DNA of 28,698 nt from Glo-17 sp964549735 (GCA_964549735.1 CAZJWO010000042.1:1-28698); one strand, 5' to 3'; positions 14,260 through 22,690 are shown, numbered from the stretch's first letter. Notes: a model not told the origin generated them from the letters alone. Program-made: numbers and translations.

Positions 14260-16238
14260 TGCGCGCACCGCTGCTGACCATCGCCGTGTTCGCCGTGTTC
14301 GCCGCGGCGCTGGTCTCTCCGACCCAAGCCGTCGCGCGCGACCGCGCCGCGGCCATGGGCCTGTCCGGCGGGCACGACCTCGACGCCCTGTGGGCGCAGG
14401 CGCAGGCCCGGCACGACCTCGCCCGCAACGACGCGATCCTCCTGCTGGAGAGCCGCACCGTGACGCTCGGCGCCCAGGGCGACAGGGCGACGCGCGTCCA
14501 CCGCGTGGTCTGGATCGGCACCTCGATCGGCATCGGCGCCTACGCCGATCTGCGCGTGCCCTGGAACGAGGCCGGCGCGACGCTGACGGTCGAGAAGCTG
14601 CGCACCTGGCGCGACGGCCGCTGGTGGCCCGACCCCGTCGAGATCAGCGAGACCGCGATCGTCCACACCCTGCCGTTCGCCCTCGCGCGCGCGCACGACT
14701 ACACGACCATGCGCGAGACCATGCTCCTGCACGACGGCGTCGAGCTGCCCTGCATCATGGAGACCGCCTACACGATCACCGAGCCGGCGCCCGCGATCGG
14801 CGCCGCGGCCTGCGGCGTCTTCGTGATCCCGCAGCGCGATCCGGCCGTCTTGACCGTCTACACGGTCACCGTGCCGGCCGCGGTCGCGGTGTCGCACCAG
14901 GGTCTGCATGGCGCGCCGCAACCGGCGGTTCTCCGGCAGGACGCGCATTCCTATGTCTGGACCGTGGAGCAAGCGCCGGCGCTGGCGTGGCCTCCGTCGG
15001 AGCGGCCGCTGCAGCACGAACCGGCCGTCGTCTGGACGACCTGGCCCGAGCAGGCGCACCTGGCCGCCCGGCGCGAGGCCTTCGACGCGGCCGCCCTCGC
15101 GACCCAGGAGCTGCTGCAGGCCGCCCGGCCGCAGTTCGAGGCGACCGCCGGCTTCCACGACGAGATTCTGGCCGCAACCCGTTTCGTCAGCGAGGCGATC
15201 CGCGCCATCGGCTACGACGACCGCCCGTGGCGCTTCGCGCTGCGCCCTGCCGAGCGGACCTGGGCGAGCGGGTACGGGCATACGCACGATCGCGCCGCCG
15301 TCCTGGCGGCGCTCCTGGGCCAGCGCGGGTTCGCCGTGCAGCCGCTGTACCTGCTGGACGCGCCGCCGCTGCCGGATGTGCTGGCGGCCGCCGCGGCCGA
15401 GAACGCCGGCGAGCTATTCCTCCTGGTGGAGTCGGCCGCGCGCAGCGACGCGCGGCTCATCGATGTCAAGAGCGCCACGGTCCACGGTCCGCACCATCGG
15501 CCCGGGTCTCTGCGGGTCGTGCTCGCCTCCGGCGCGGCGGCGGGCACGGACCTGGCGGCGAGCGGCGGCCACGCCGTTGGCCGGCTCGAGGTCTTCCTGG
15601 CGCTCGAACCCGCCGCCGACGGCGACGGCTGGCGCGGTCGCGGCGAGATCGCCGGCTACGGCCAGCGCAGCCTGCACGACGAGGTCGTGGCGGCCGCCGG
15701 TGGACTCGACGCGCTGGCGACCAGGCTGGTCGCCGGGGTTCTCGCCGGGGCGACGGTGCGCGAGGCCGCCGTGCGCCGGCTCGAGCCGGCCGCGGGCGTC
15801 ATCGCTTTCGAGCTGGACGTGCCGGCAGCCAAGGACGAGGCCGGCAACAAGGACGGCGAGCAGCGGTTGAGCGTCGGAGCGCCCCGCGGCGGCGTCCGCG
15901 ACGCGCTGCCGGGCGACGTGCACCTCGCGGACGGAGCCCGTGGCTCGCCGGTGCTGCTCGCTTCGGCCACGAGCCAGGTCGTCACGGTGCGCCTGCGTCT
16001 GCAGGGGTCCGCGGCGCGCCATCTGCCGCCCCCGCGACGCCTGGCGAACAGTGCCGGCGTCTTCGCGCTGAACGCCGCGGTCGAGGGCGGCTGGCTCGTC
16101 TACAGGCGCGAGCTCGACCTCGCGCGCGAGCGCATCGCGGCCGCGGACTGGCCGGACCTGCGCGCGCTCCTGCTCGAGGAGGCGGATCCCGCCAACAGGA
16201 CGATCTCGGTCGTAAAAAGCGATCGGCCGGGCGGATGA
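14259..16238 (+). CDS. DUF3857 protein with degenerate transglutaminase domain
   Basis: The 659-residue exported protein has a signal peptide (M-R-A-P-L-L, core TIAVFAVFAAALV, cleavage near T-Q-A-V-A). Its DUF3857 part (T-R-V-H-R-V-V-W-I, V-P-W-N-E-A-G-A-T-L-T-V) and transglutaminase fold are homologous in order to the gene before it. The region that should read G-x-C-K-D-x-A is G340-H-T342-H-D-R-A, so the nucleophilic Cys is replaced by Thr. The His segment reads E-L-F-L-L-V-E, with no His, while the Asp strand (L-I-D-V-K) remains. It should be catalytically dead and may be a partner, scaffold or inhibitor of the active paralogue. Translation is coupled through a one-base TGATG overlap. The frame is open and protein-like throughout, so it is not a pseudogene. 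Confidence 0.85.
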   Translation: MRAPLLTIAVFAVFAAALVSPTQAVARDRAAAMGLSGGHDLDALWAQAQARHDLARNDAILLLESRTVTLGAQGDRATRVHRVVWIGTSIGIGAYADLRVPWNEAGATLTVEKLRTWRDGRWWPDPVEISETAIVHTLPFALARAHDYTTMRETMLLHDGVELPCIMETAYTITEPAPAIGAAACGVFVIPQRDPAVLTVYTVTVPAAVAVSHQGLHGAPQPAVLRQDAHSYVWTVEQAPALAWPPSERPLQHEPAVVWTTWPEQAHLAARREAFDAAALATQELLQAARPQFEATAGFHDEILAATRFVSEAIRAIGYDDRPWRFALRPAERTWASGYGHTHDRAAVLAALLGQRGFAVQPLYLLDAPPLPDVLAAAAAENAGELFLLVESAARSDARLIDVKSATVHGPHHRPGSLRVVLASGAAAGTDLAASGGHAVGRLEVFLALEPAADGDGWRGRGEIAGYGQRSLHDEVVAAAGGLDALATRLVAGVLAGATVREAAVRRLEPAAGVIAFELDVPAAKDEAGNKDGEQRLSVGAPRGGVRDALPGDVHLADGARGSPVLLASATSQVVTVRLRLQGSAARHLPPPRRLANSAGVFALNAAVEGGWLVYRRELDLARERIAAADWPDLRALLLEEADPANRTISVVKSDRPGG

Positions 16239-16242
16239 GTTG

Positions 16243-16311
16243 TGATAGGATGCCAGGGCTTGCGATCCGGACCCAGTTCAGTTCGTCTTCGCCCGACGAA
16301 AGGAACCCGCG
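16243..16311 (+). promoter_or_regulatory. Possible promoter and leader hairpin of the cysteine peptidase gene
   Basis: Directly after the previous stop lies TG-A-TAGGAT (TG at 16243-16244, -10 at 16246-16251), an extended -10 like that upstream of the WYL gene, but with no good -35. TTCGTC (16282-16287) pairs with GACGAA (16295-16300) to form a 6-base-pair stem whose 3' arm touches the AAAGGA ribosome-binding site (16299-16304), so it could modulate translation. Confidence 0.3.
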
Positions 16312-16947
16312 ATGGCTTGGTTCATGCGCGTCACCCGTTTCGGCGATGTCCACCTCGTCTATGGTCAGCAGGCGAACATGTCCTGCGGCATCGCCTCCCT
16401 CATGATGTGCGTCTTCAAGATCAACAAGCTCACGCCGGGCGCCCAGGCCCTGCACGTCGAGAAGGACATCTATGACAAGTACGCGACGGCCTCGGGAGCG
16501 GCCTATCAACCCGAGCAGCGCGGCACGCACCCGAACCATCTCGTCACCGTTCTGAACCAGCTCGACTGCGGCGCCTGGACGTGGCACAGTCTGCCCGGTG
16601 TCGCAGCGACGCAGAAGATCCTCGCCGTGGTCGACCAATCGTCGGGGTTGGGGCCGACGGTCGCCGTGAACCCGCTGATCCTCGGCGTCGACTGGAATTT
16701 CGGCGGCGCCCATTGGGTCGTCATCGATACCATCCGCGAGTTCGGCGGCAAGCGATACGCCACGATCTGCGATCCCTGGGACGCGAACGTGCACGTCCAG
16801 CCGATCGAGGCCGGCGAACCATTCGTCTACGAAGCCGGCCAGGGCGGTTTGGCCGTGGATTTCTGGGGCTCGCACAAGGGCGCCGCCGAGCCGCATGCCC
16901 GCGGGTTGAAGGGCACGGTCGTCAACTGGGGCCTGATCTGCCGGTGA
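16312..16947 (+). CDS. Papain-like (C39-type) cysteine peptidase, leaderless
   Basis: The 211-residue protein shows a papain-superfamily triad: Cys25 after Q19-Q20 in Q-Q-A-N-M-S-C-G-I-A-S, His134 in G-G-A-H-W-V-V-I-D and Asp154 in I-C-D-P-W-D. This arrangement (an early Cys in the first 30 residues, then G-x-H-W-V-V-I and x-D-P) is that of the peptidase C39-like/papain-like family found in toxin processing and bacteriocin ABC exporters. Here there is no signal peptide, transporter or membrane segment, so it is predicted to be cytosolic or exported by another route. AAAGGA lies 7 bases before the ATG. The M16 gene follows after 38 bases, suggesting cotranscription. Deamidase or effector-like activity is an alternative. 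Confidence 0.78.
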   Translation: MAWFMRVTRFGDVHLVYGQQANMSCGIASLMMCVFKINKLTPGAQALHVEKDIYDKYATASGAAYQPEQRGTHPNHLVTVLNQLDCGAWTWHSLPGVAATQKILAVVDQSSGLGPTVAVNPLILGVDWNFGGAHWVVIDTIREFGGKRYATICDPWDANVHVQPIEAGEPFVYEAGQGGLAVDFWGSHKGAAEPHARGLKGTVVNWGLICR

Positions 16948-16985
16948 GGGACCATCGCACCGTCCGAAACGAAGGGCAGAGGATC

Positions 16986-19862
16986 ATGAAGTCGTTGTCG
17001 ATCTTTTCGTTGCTGTCGTTGTTCGTGGTCCTCGCCACAGGGTGCGGTTCGCGGCCGGCCGCCGAGACCGCAGCCGTCGCGTCCGTCAGAGCCGCGTCCG
17101 CGTCCGTCGCGAGCCTCGACGCGGCGTCGCCGCTGCCGGCCGATCCCGACGTGGCCGTAGGGACCCTGCCCAACGGCCTGACGTACTACGTGCGCGAGAA
17201 CCGCCAGCCCGAGCGTCGCGCGTCGCTCTTCCTGGTGGTCGCCGCCGGCTCGGTCGACGAGGACGACGACCAGCTCGGCCTGGCGCACATGGCCGAGCAC
17301 ATGGCCTTCAACGGCACCGAGCACTTCCCCAAGCAGGCGCTCATCGACTACCTGGAATCGATCGGCATGGCCTTCGGGCCGGAGATCAACGCCTTCACGA
17401 GCTTCGACCAGACGGTCTACATGCTGCAGGTGCCGACCGACGACGAGCGGCTGCTCGCAACCGGCCTGCAGATCCTCGAGAACTGGGCGCACCGCGTCTC
17501 CTTCGACGATGAGGAGATCGACCTCGAGCGCGGCGTGATCGTCGAGGAGTGGCGCGTCGGCCTCAGCGCGGCGCGGCGCATCCGCGACCGCCAGCTGCCG
17601 GTCATCTTCCACGGCTCGCGCTACGCCGACCGCAACGTGATCGGCGACATGGACATCATCCGCAACCACGAGCACGACACCATCCGCCGCTACTACCGCG
17701 ACTGGTACCGGCCCAGCCTGCAGGCCATCGTCGCGGTCGGCGATTTCGACCAGCAGAAGATGATCGCGAAGATCGGCGAAGCCTTCGCGGCGCTGCGCGA
17801 TCCGCAGCCGGCGCGCGCGCGCGTGCTCGCGCCGATGCCCGAACACGCCGAGCTGCTCGCCTCGGTCGTCACCGATCCCGAGGCCACGCGGACCGAGGTG
17901 GGCATGAGCTGGAAGAGCCCGCCGCGCGAGACGGCCACCCTCGGCGACCTGCGCCGCCAGCTCGCGTTGGGCCTCGGCCTGGACATGCTTTCGAGCCGCT
18001 TGCAGGAACTGGCGCGCGAGGCCGACCCTCCGTTCACGATCGCGTTCGCGAACTACCGGCGCCAGACGCGCACGAGCAGCGTCCTGAGCCTCTCGGCCGT
18101 CGCCCCCGAGAACGGCGCCGCGCGCGCGCTGACGGTCCTGGCAGCCGAGGCCGAGCGCGTGCGCCGGCACGGCTTCGGCGACGCGGAGCTGGAGCGCGCC
18201 CGCCTGCGCGTCCTGCGTTCGGCGCAGCGGCAGGTCGAGGAGAAGGAGACGACCGAATCGCGCAACTGGTCGTTCCAGTACATGCAGCACTATCTGTACG
18301 GCGGCCCGTTGCTCGGCCGCGACGACCAGCTGCGCCTCTACGAGGCGCTGCTGCCCGGGATCGGCGCCGCCGAGGTCGAGGCCGAGCTGCTCGCGTTGTT
18401 GACCGAACACAACCGCGTCGTGACGGTCAGCGGCCCCCAGCGCGACGACCTCGGCTACCCGACGGAGACCGGGATCGCGGCCATCGTCGCCGCCGCGGCG
18501 GCGCAGCCGCTCGATCCCTACGGCGACGAGTCCATTGCCGCGCCGCTGGTCGCCGATCCGCCGGCGCCCGCGGCGATCGTCGGGCGCGCGCACGATCCGG
18601 TGCTCGACACGACGACCTGGACCCTGGCCAACGGCGTGCGGGTCGTGCTGAAGCCCACGCTCTTCAAGAACGACGAGGTCCTGATGCGCGCCTACCAGTG
18701 GGGCGGCGCCTCGGTCCTGGCCGACGCGGAGCAGCGGCGCCTGGCCGGCCTGGCCGCTGGCGCCGTGGCGCAGAGCGGGGTCGGCGACTTCGATCCGGTC
18801 GCTCTGCAGCGCCTCCTGGCGGGCAAGGTCGTCTCGAGCCTGCCCAGCCTCGAGTCGCTGGCCACCGGGTTCCAGGGCAGCGCGTCCCCGCGCGACCTCG
18901 AGACGCTGCTGCAGCTCGTCTGGCTGCAGGCGACGGCGCCGCGCCTGGACGCGCAGGCTTTCGCCTCCTGGCAGCACCGCACGCGCACGTGGCTGCAGGG
19001 CCGCGACGCAGACCCGATGACCGCGCTGCGCGACACGTTGCAGTCGCTGCTCTACGCCGGCGCGCCGGAGTACCGGCCGCTGACCGTCGCGGACCTCGAG
19101 AGCATCGAGCTGCCGGCGGCGATGTCCTACTACCGGCAGATGACGGCCGACTTCAGCCAGGCGGTCTTCTTCTTCGTCGGCAACCTGACGCTCGCGGAGT
19201 TCGAACCGCTCGTGCGCACCTATCTCGGCAATCTACCCGCCGCCGGGCGCGAACATCGCTGGCACGACCGCAGCGTGCCGACGGCCGCCGGCGTGCACGC
19301 GGCCACGGTCCGCAAGGGGCTCGACCCCAAGGGATACGTGCAGATCGTGCTGAGCGGCGACGCCGTTTGGTCGCCGCAGGAGGAGTACGCGCTGGAATCG
19401 CTGCTGGCGTGCCTGCGCATCCGCCTGCGCCAGGTCGTGCGCGAGGAGCTGAGCGGCACCTACGGTGTGCGCGTCGGCGGCGGCCTGCAGCGCGTGCCGC
19501 GCGAGACCTTCCGCGTCGACATCGGCTGGGGCTGCGATCCCGAGCGCGTACCGGAATTGACCATGGCCGTGCGCGACGTCATCGCCGAGATGGCCGCCCA
19601 GGGGCCCGACGCCGAGACGCTCGAGAAGGTGCGCGAGACCCAGGCGCGCAGCGACGAGACCGACCTGCGCACGAACCGCCACTGGCTGCGCCACCTGGTG
19701 CAGAGCGACCAGTCGGGGCAGGACCCGCAGAGCATCCTGCTGCGTTCGCACGACATCGCCGAACTGACCGCGGCAACGGTGCGCGAGGCGGCCGCGCGCT
19801 ACCTGACCGCGGGCAACGAGGTGCGCGTCGTGCTGCTGCCCGAGGGCGAGCCACGGCCGTGA
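16986..19862 (+). CDS. M16 family (PqqL-like) zinc metallopeptidase lipoprotein
   Basis: The 958-residue protein begins with a lipoprotein signal (F-V-V-L-A-T-G-C at the lipobox). The first M16 domain carries the inverted zinc motif H101-M-A-E104-H105 with the distal Glu at E187/E188 in V-I-V-E-E-W. G-L-A-H-M-A-E-H-M-A-F-N-G and I-N-A-F-T-S-F-D-Q-T are classic for the pitrilysin/PqqL group. A second, non-catalytic M16 pair starts about residue 535 (T-T-W-T-L-A-N-G-V-R-V-V-L-K). At about 930-960 residues PqqL-type proteins are the same length. The role is degradation of peptides in the periplasm. An AGAGG site is very close to the ATG (16986). The stop overlaps the next gene's GTG start (GTGA). 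Confidence 0.92.
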   Translation: MKSLSIFSLLSLFVVLATGCGSRPAAETAAVASVRAASASVASLDAASPLPADPDVAVGTLPNGLTYYVRENRQPERRASLFLVVAAGSVDEDDDQLGLAHMAEHMAFNGTEHFPKQALIDYLESIGMAFGPEINAFTSFDQTVYMLQVPTDDERLLATGLQILENWAHRVSFDDEEIDLERGVIVEEWRVGLSAARRIRDRQLPVIFHGSRYADRNVIGDMDIIRNHEHDTIRRYYRDWYRPSLQAIVAVGDFDQQKMIAKIGEAFAALRDPQPARARVLAPMPEHAELLASVVTDPEATRTEVGMSWKSPPRETATLGDLRRQLALGLGLDMLSSRLQELAREADPPFTIAFANYRRQTRTSSVLSLSAVAPENGAARALTVLAAEAERVRRHGFGDAELERARLRVLRSAQRQVEEKETTESRNWSFQYMQHYLYGGPLLGRDDQLRLYEALLPGIGAAEVEAELLALLTEHNRVVTVSGPQRDDLGYPTETGIAAIVAAAAAQPLDPYGDESIAAPLVADPPAPAAIVGRAHDPVLDTTTWTLANGVRVVLKPTLFKNDEVLMRAYQWGGASVLADAEQRRLAGLAAGAVAQSGVGDFDPVALQRLLAGKVVSSLPSLESLATGFQGSASPRDLETLLQLVWLQATAPRLDAQAFASWQHRTRTWLQGRDADPMTALRDTLQSLLYAGAPEYRPLTVADLESIELPAAMSYYRQMTADFSQAVFFFVGNLTLAEFEPLVRTYLGNLPAAGREHRWHDRSVPTAAGVHAATVRKGLDPKGYVQIVLSGDAVWSPQEEYALESLLACLRIRLRQVVREELSGTYGVRVGGGLQRVPRETFRVDIGWGCDPERVPELTMAVRDVIAEMAAQGPDAETLEKVRETQARSDETDLRTNRHWLRHLVQSDQSGQDPQSILLRSHDIAELTAATVREAAARYLTAGNEVRVVLLPEGEPRP

Positions 19863-20983
19863 AGCGAGGACGCGGGCATGGACGGGCCGCCGCTGTCGCC
19901 GCGGCCCTGTTCCTGATCGCAGTGCCGGGAGCGGCCGCGGCATCCGACGCGGCCTTCACCGCCGACCAGGCCGCGCGCTTCGTGCGGCTGGCGCTGGACT
20001 GCGCCGAGCGCGAGTACCCCAACCAGATCCAGCACGTCATGCAGTCGGACGCGGATCGGGGTACGCCGCGCTCGTTGCATCCCGCGTTCTACGGCTGCTA
20101 CGACTGGCACTCGGCGGTGCACGGGCACTGGCTGCTGGCGCGTTTCGCCCGGCTGCACGGCGGCCACGAGCTGGCGGCCGAGGCGCGTCGCGTGCTGGTG
20201 GCCCATCTGCAGCCCGAGCGCCTGGCCGCCGAGGCGACCTACCTGCGCGGCCCGGATCGCGAACCCTGGCAGCGCCCGTACGGTCTGGCCTGGCTGCTGC
20301 AGCTCGTCGCCGAGCTGCGCGAATGGGACGATCCCGACGCCGCGCGCTGGGCCGTGGCGCTCGCGCCGCTGGAGCAGGTCTGCAGCGAGCGTTTCGCCGA
20401 GTGGCTGCCGAAGCTCGCCTATCCGATCCGCACCGGCGAGCACAGCCAGACCGCCTTCGCCTTCGGCCTGGTGCTCGACTACGCGCGCGCCGCGGGACGC
20501 CACGAGCTGGCCGCGCTCGTCGAGGCGACCAGCCGGCGCCTCTATCTGGCCGACCGCGGCGTCGACCTCGCGTTCGAGCCGTCGGGCCAGGATTTCCTGT
20601 CGCCCGCCCTGGCCGAGGCCGACCTCCTGCGCCGCGTGCTGGCGCCGGCGGAGTTCGCCGCCTGGCTCGCGGACTTCCTGCCGCAGATCCCGCGCGACGG
20701 CAGCACCGAATATCTGCCCGTCGCCGTGGTTACCGATCGCGCCGACGGCAAGCTCGCGCACCTGGACGGTCTGAATCTCAGCCGGGCCTGGATGCTCGAG
20801 GGCATCGCCGCCGGCCTGCCGCCGCACGATCCGCGGGTGCCCGCGCTGGCGGCGGCGGCGCAGCAGCACGCGAGCGCAGGCCTGGCAGCGGTTACCGGCG
20901 AGCACTACGCCGGCGGCCATTGGCTGGGGACGTACGCGTTGTACTTGACGAGCCGGCGGGGGATGCCGGCGGCCGTGCGGTAG
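19859..20983 (+). CDS. DUF2891 family exported protein
   Basis: The 374-residue protein matches the DUF2891 family: C-A-E-R-E-Y-P-N-Q-I-Q-H near residue 45, H-P-A-F-Y-G-C-Y-D-W-H-S-A-V-H-G-H-W near residue 75, and G-E-H-S-Q-T-A-F-A-F-G. The last part repeats H-W-L-G-T-Y-A-L-Y-L. An all-helical (alpha/alpha toroid-like) fold is likely from the spacing of helices; the function of the family is unknown. The GTG at 19859 is chosen because it alone keeps the full signal peptide (basic K-R-G-R-G-H-G-R then an AAAVAAALFLIAV core). It overlaps the M16 stop by 4 bases, so translation is coupled, implying joint action with the peptidase. Confidence 0.86.
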   Translation: MKRGRGHGRAAAVAAALFLIAVPGAAAASDAAFTADQAARFVRLALDCAEREYPNQIQHVMQSDADRGTPRSLHPAFYGCYDWHSAVHGHWLLARFARLHGGHELAAEARRVLVAHLQPERLAAEATYLRGPDREPWQRPYGLAWLLQLVAELREWDDPDAARWAVALAPLEQVCSERFAEWLPKLAYPIRTGEHSQTAFAFGLVLDYARAAGRHELAALVEATSRRLYLADRGVDLAFEPSGQDFLSPALAEADLLRRVLAPAEFAAWLADFLPQIPRDGSTEYLPVAVVTDRADGKLAHLDGLNLSRAWMLEGIAAGLPPHDPRVPALAAAAQQHASAGLAAVTGEHYAGGHWLGTYALYLTSRRGMPAAVR

Positions 20984-21018
20984 AGCCGCCCGGATCGACG
21001 TGTCATGACGAGCGGCAT

Positions 21019-21046
21019 GCGCGGACGGCGGTCCGCGCGACGGAGG
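21019..21046 (+). promoter_or_regulatory. Leader hairpin next to the DUF418 ribosome-binding site
   Basis: GCGCGGAC (21019-21026) and GTCCGCGC (21031-21038) form a perfect 8-base-pair stem with a GGCG loop, two bases before the CGGAGG site (21041-21046) of the DUF418 gene. It could separate this gene from the upstream operon or affect its translation. Confidence 0.45.
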
Positions 21047-21051
21047 CCTGC

Positions 21052-22365
21052 ATGTCCACGCAACTGGCGCCGGTCACGTCCGGCGAACGCGCGGCGGTCA
21101 TCGACCAGCTCCGCGGCTTCGCGATCTTCGGCATCCTGGTGGTCAACACTTTCTACTTCTTCCACCCGTTCTTCGCGCCGGCTCTGACGGACGCTTCCAC
21201 GGCGGCCGATCGCGCCGCGCATTTTCTGATCACCTTCCTGTTCCTGGGCAAGTTCTACACGCTGTTCTCCTTCCTGTTCGGCCTGGGGCTGCACATCCAG
21301 ATGCGCCGCGCCGAGGCCCGTGGCGCGCGCGTTGTGCCGGCGTACCTGCGACGGTTGCTCGTCCTGGCCGCCATGGGTCTGGCGCACGGCGTGCTGCTGT
21401 GGATCGGCGACATCCTGCTGATCTACGCGGCGACCGGCCTGCTGCTGCTCTGGTGGTTCCGCAACCGCTCCGCGCGCACGCTCAAGATCTGGGCGATCGT
21501 CTTTCTGGCCGGCCTCGTGCTCTTCTTCGGCGTGGTGGTCGGCAGTATGCAAATGGCACGGCTGGCGCCGCCGGAATCGGGAGCCTGGGAGCGCGTCGAG
21601 TCCATCTTCGCCGAAACGGCGCAGGGGATCGACGCCGCGGTCGCGCGCGACTACGAGGTCTACGGCACCGGCAGCTACGCCGCGATCACGCGCGAGCGTG
21701 GGCAAGACTACACGGAGCTGCTGACGATGATCGGTCCCTGGATGCTGCCGTCGGTGCTGGCGATGTTCCTGCTGGGTCTGCGCGCGGGCAAGCGCGGCTG
21801 GTTCGATCTGCCGGCCGCCGGCACGACGACGCCGGCGGCGCCGCCGCCGCTGCCGGACACAGCGTTCGCGCCGGATCGCCAGGGACGGTGCCGCCGGCTG
21901 CTGTGGCAGGCGCTGCCGCTGGGCCTGGCCTTGAATCTCTACGTCGCCGCCACCGGCTTCGAACAGAACCGCCTCGGCCTGGAGGTCTTCACCTGGCAGA
22001 CCTTCCTGCAGGTCGGCGCCCTGACGATCGGCAGCGTGCTGCTCGCGCTGTCCTGGGTGGCGTTGGCGATCCTCGCCGCGAATACCGCGCGGGGACGGCG
22101 CGCGCTCGCTCCGCTGGGCCCGGTCGGTCGCCTGGCGCTCAGCAACTACCTGCTGCAATCGCTCGTGATGACGACGCTCGCGTACGGCTACGGCCTGGGC
22201 CTGTTCGGCCAGGTCGGCCCGGCGGCCGGACTGCTGCTGGCCTGCGCCCTGTTCGCGCTGCAGGTGCCGCTGAGCCGTTGGTGGCTGGGCCGCTTCCGTT
22301 TCGGCCCGGCCGAGTGGCTGTGGCGCACGCTGACGTATCTGCGCCGCCAGCCGTTCAGGGCCTGA
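21052..22365 (+). CDS. DUF418 (YeiB-like) integral membrane protein
   Basis: The 437-residue polytopic protein has about eight to nine transmembrane helices. The N-terminal R-G-F-A-I-F-G-I-L-V-V-N and L-F-S-F-L-F-G-L-G-L motifs are those of YeiB/DUF418 proteins, which relate to heparan-N-acetyltransferase/acyltransferase-like membrane folds. The C-terminal DUF418 part (G-P-V-G-R-L-A-L-S-N-Y-L-L-Q-S) is also present. It may move or transfer acyl groups, but no substrate is known. ATG 21052 with CGGAGG at 21041-21046. Its last 11 bases overlap the 3' end of a minus-strand reading frame. Confidence 0.9.
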   Translation: MSTQLAPVTSGERAAVIDQLRGFAIFGILVVNTFYFFHPFFAPALTDASTAADRAAHFLITFLFLGKFYTLFSFLFGLGLHIQMRRAEARGARVVPAYLRRLLVLAAMGLAHGVLLWIGDILLIYAATGLLLLWWFRNRSARTLKIWAIVFLAGLVLFFGVVVGSMQMARLAPPESGAWERVESIFAETAQGIDAAVARDYEVYGTGSYAAITRERGQDYTELLTMIGPWMLPSVLAMFLLGLRAGKRGWFDLPAAGTTTPAAPPPLPDTAFAPDRQGRCRRLLWQALPLGLALNLYVAATGFEQNRLGLEVFTWQTFLQVGALTIGSVLLALSWVALAILAANTARGRRALAPLGPVGRLALSNYLLQSLVMTTLAYGYGLGLFGQVGPAAGLLLACALFALQVPLSRWWLGRFRFGPAEWLWRTLTYLRRQPFRA

Positions 22366-22690
22366 CGATGCGGATCTCGCCGCCGCTGAAGGACGGCTCG
22401 ATGATGCCGCCTGTCGACGTGGCGAACAGCCGCTCCCCAGCGGCGACGGCCGTCAACCTGGTGTTGATGATGTCGACCCGCAGCGGCTCGGGATCGGCAT
22501 CGTGCCAGGAGAGCGGCTGGGGCAGATGGGGCTTGAAGTGCGCCGAGAACGCCAACGAATCGACGACGCAGCCGGTCGCCGCGAACTCGATCGGGACCTG
22601 GACGATCAGCACCGGGGCATCGTTGCGGAGCGAGATCTCGACGGCGAGCTGGCTGCCCGCCGTGACGGTCGTGGCGCGATCTCGCCTCAA
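22355..22690 (-). pseudogene. Cohesin-like beta-sandwich fragment without a proper start
   Basis: Immediately after the histidine kinase stop, another frame on the same strand encodes about 111 residues that look like real protein: a T-V-T-A-G-S-Q-L-A-V-E-I-S-L-R-N-D lead-in, V-L-I-V-Q-V-P-I-E-F, an S-L-A-F-S-A-H-F strand and V-A-A-G-E-R-L-F-A-T. This is the pattern of cohesin-like/dockerin-associated domains in FCB-type secreted proteins. There is no ATG or GTG, signal peptide or ribosome-binding site; only a TTG at 22690-22688 overlaps the kinase TGA. It is either a remnant of a gene whose 5' part was lost, or a coupled product starting at TTG. It overlaps the DUF418 gene tail by 11 bases. 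Confidence 0.5.

Noticed and set aside
12151..14268. Long antisense open frame opposite the first transglutaminase gene
   Set aside because: It is rich in Arg, Gln and Ala, has no domains, and mirrors a GC-biased codon pattern. Similar antisense shadows at 9777-12110, 16827-18977 and 25896-28352 were rejected for the same reason.
12246..16238. A 1330-residue plus-strand open frame across the two DUF3857 genes
   Set aside because: Upstream of 14259 it is an arginine/proline-rich shadow frame of the first gene; only its 3' half from 14259 is the real second protein.
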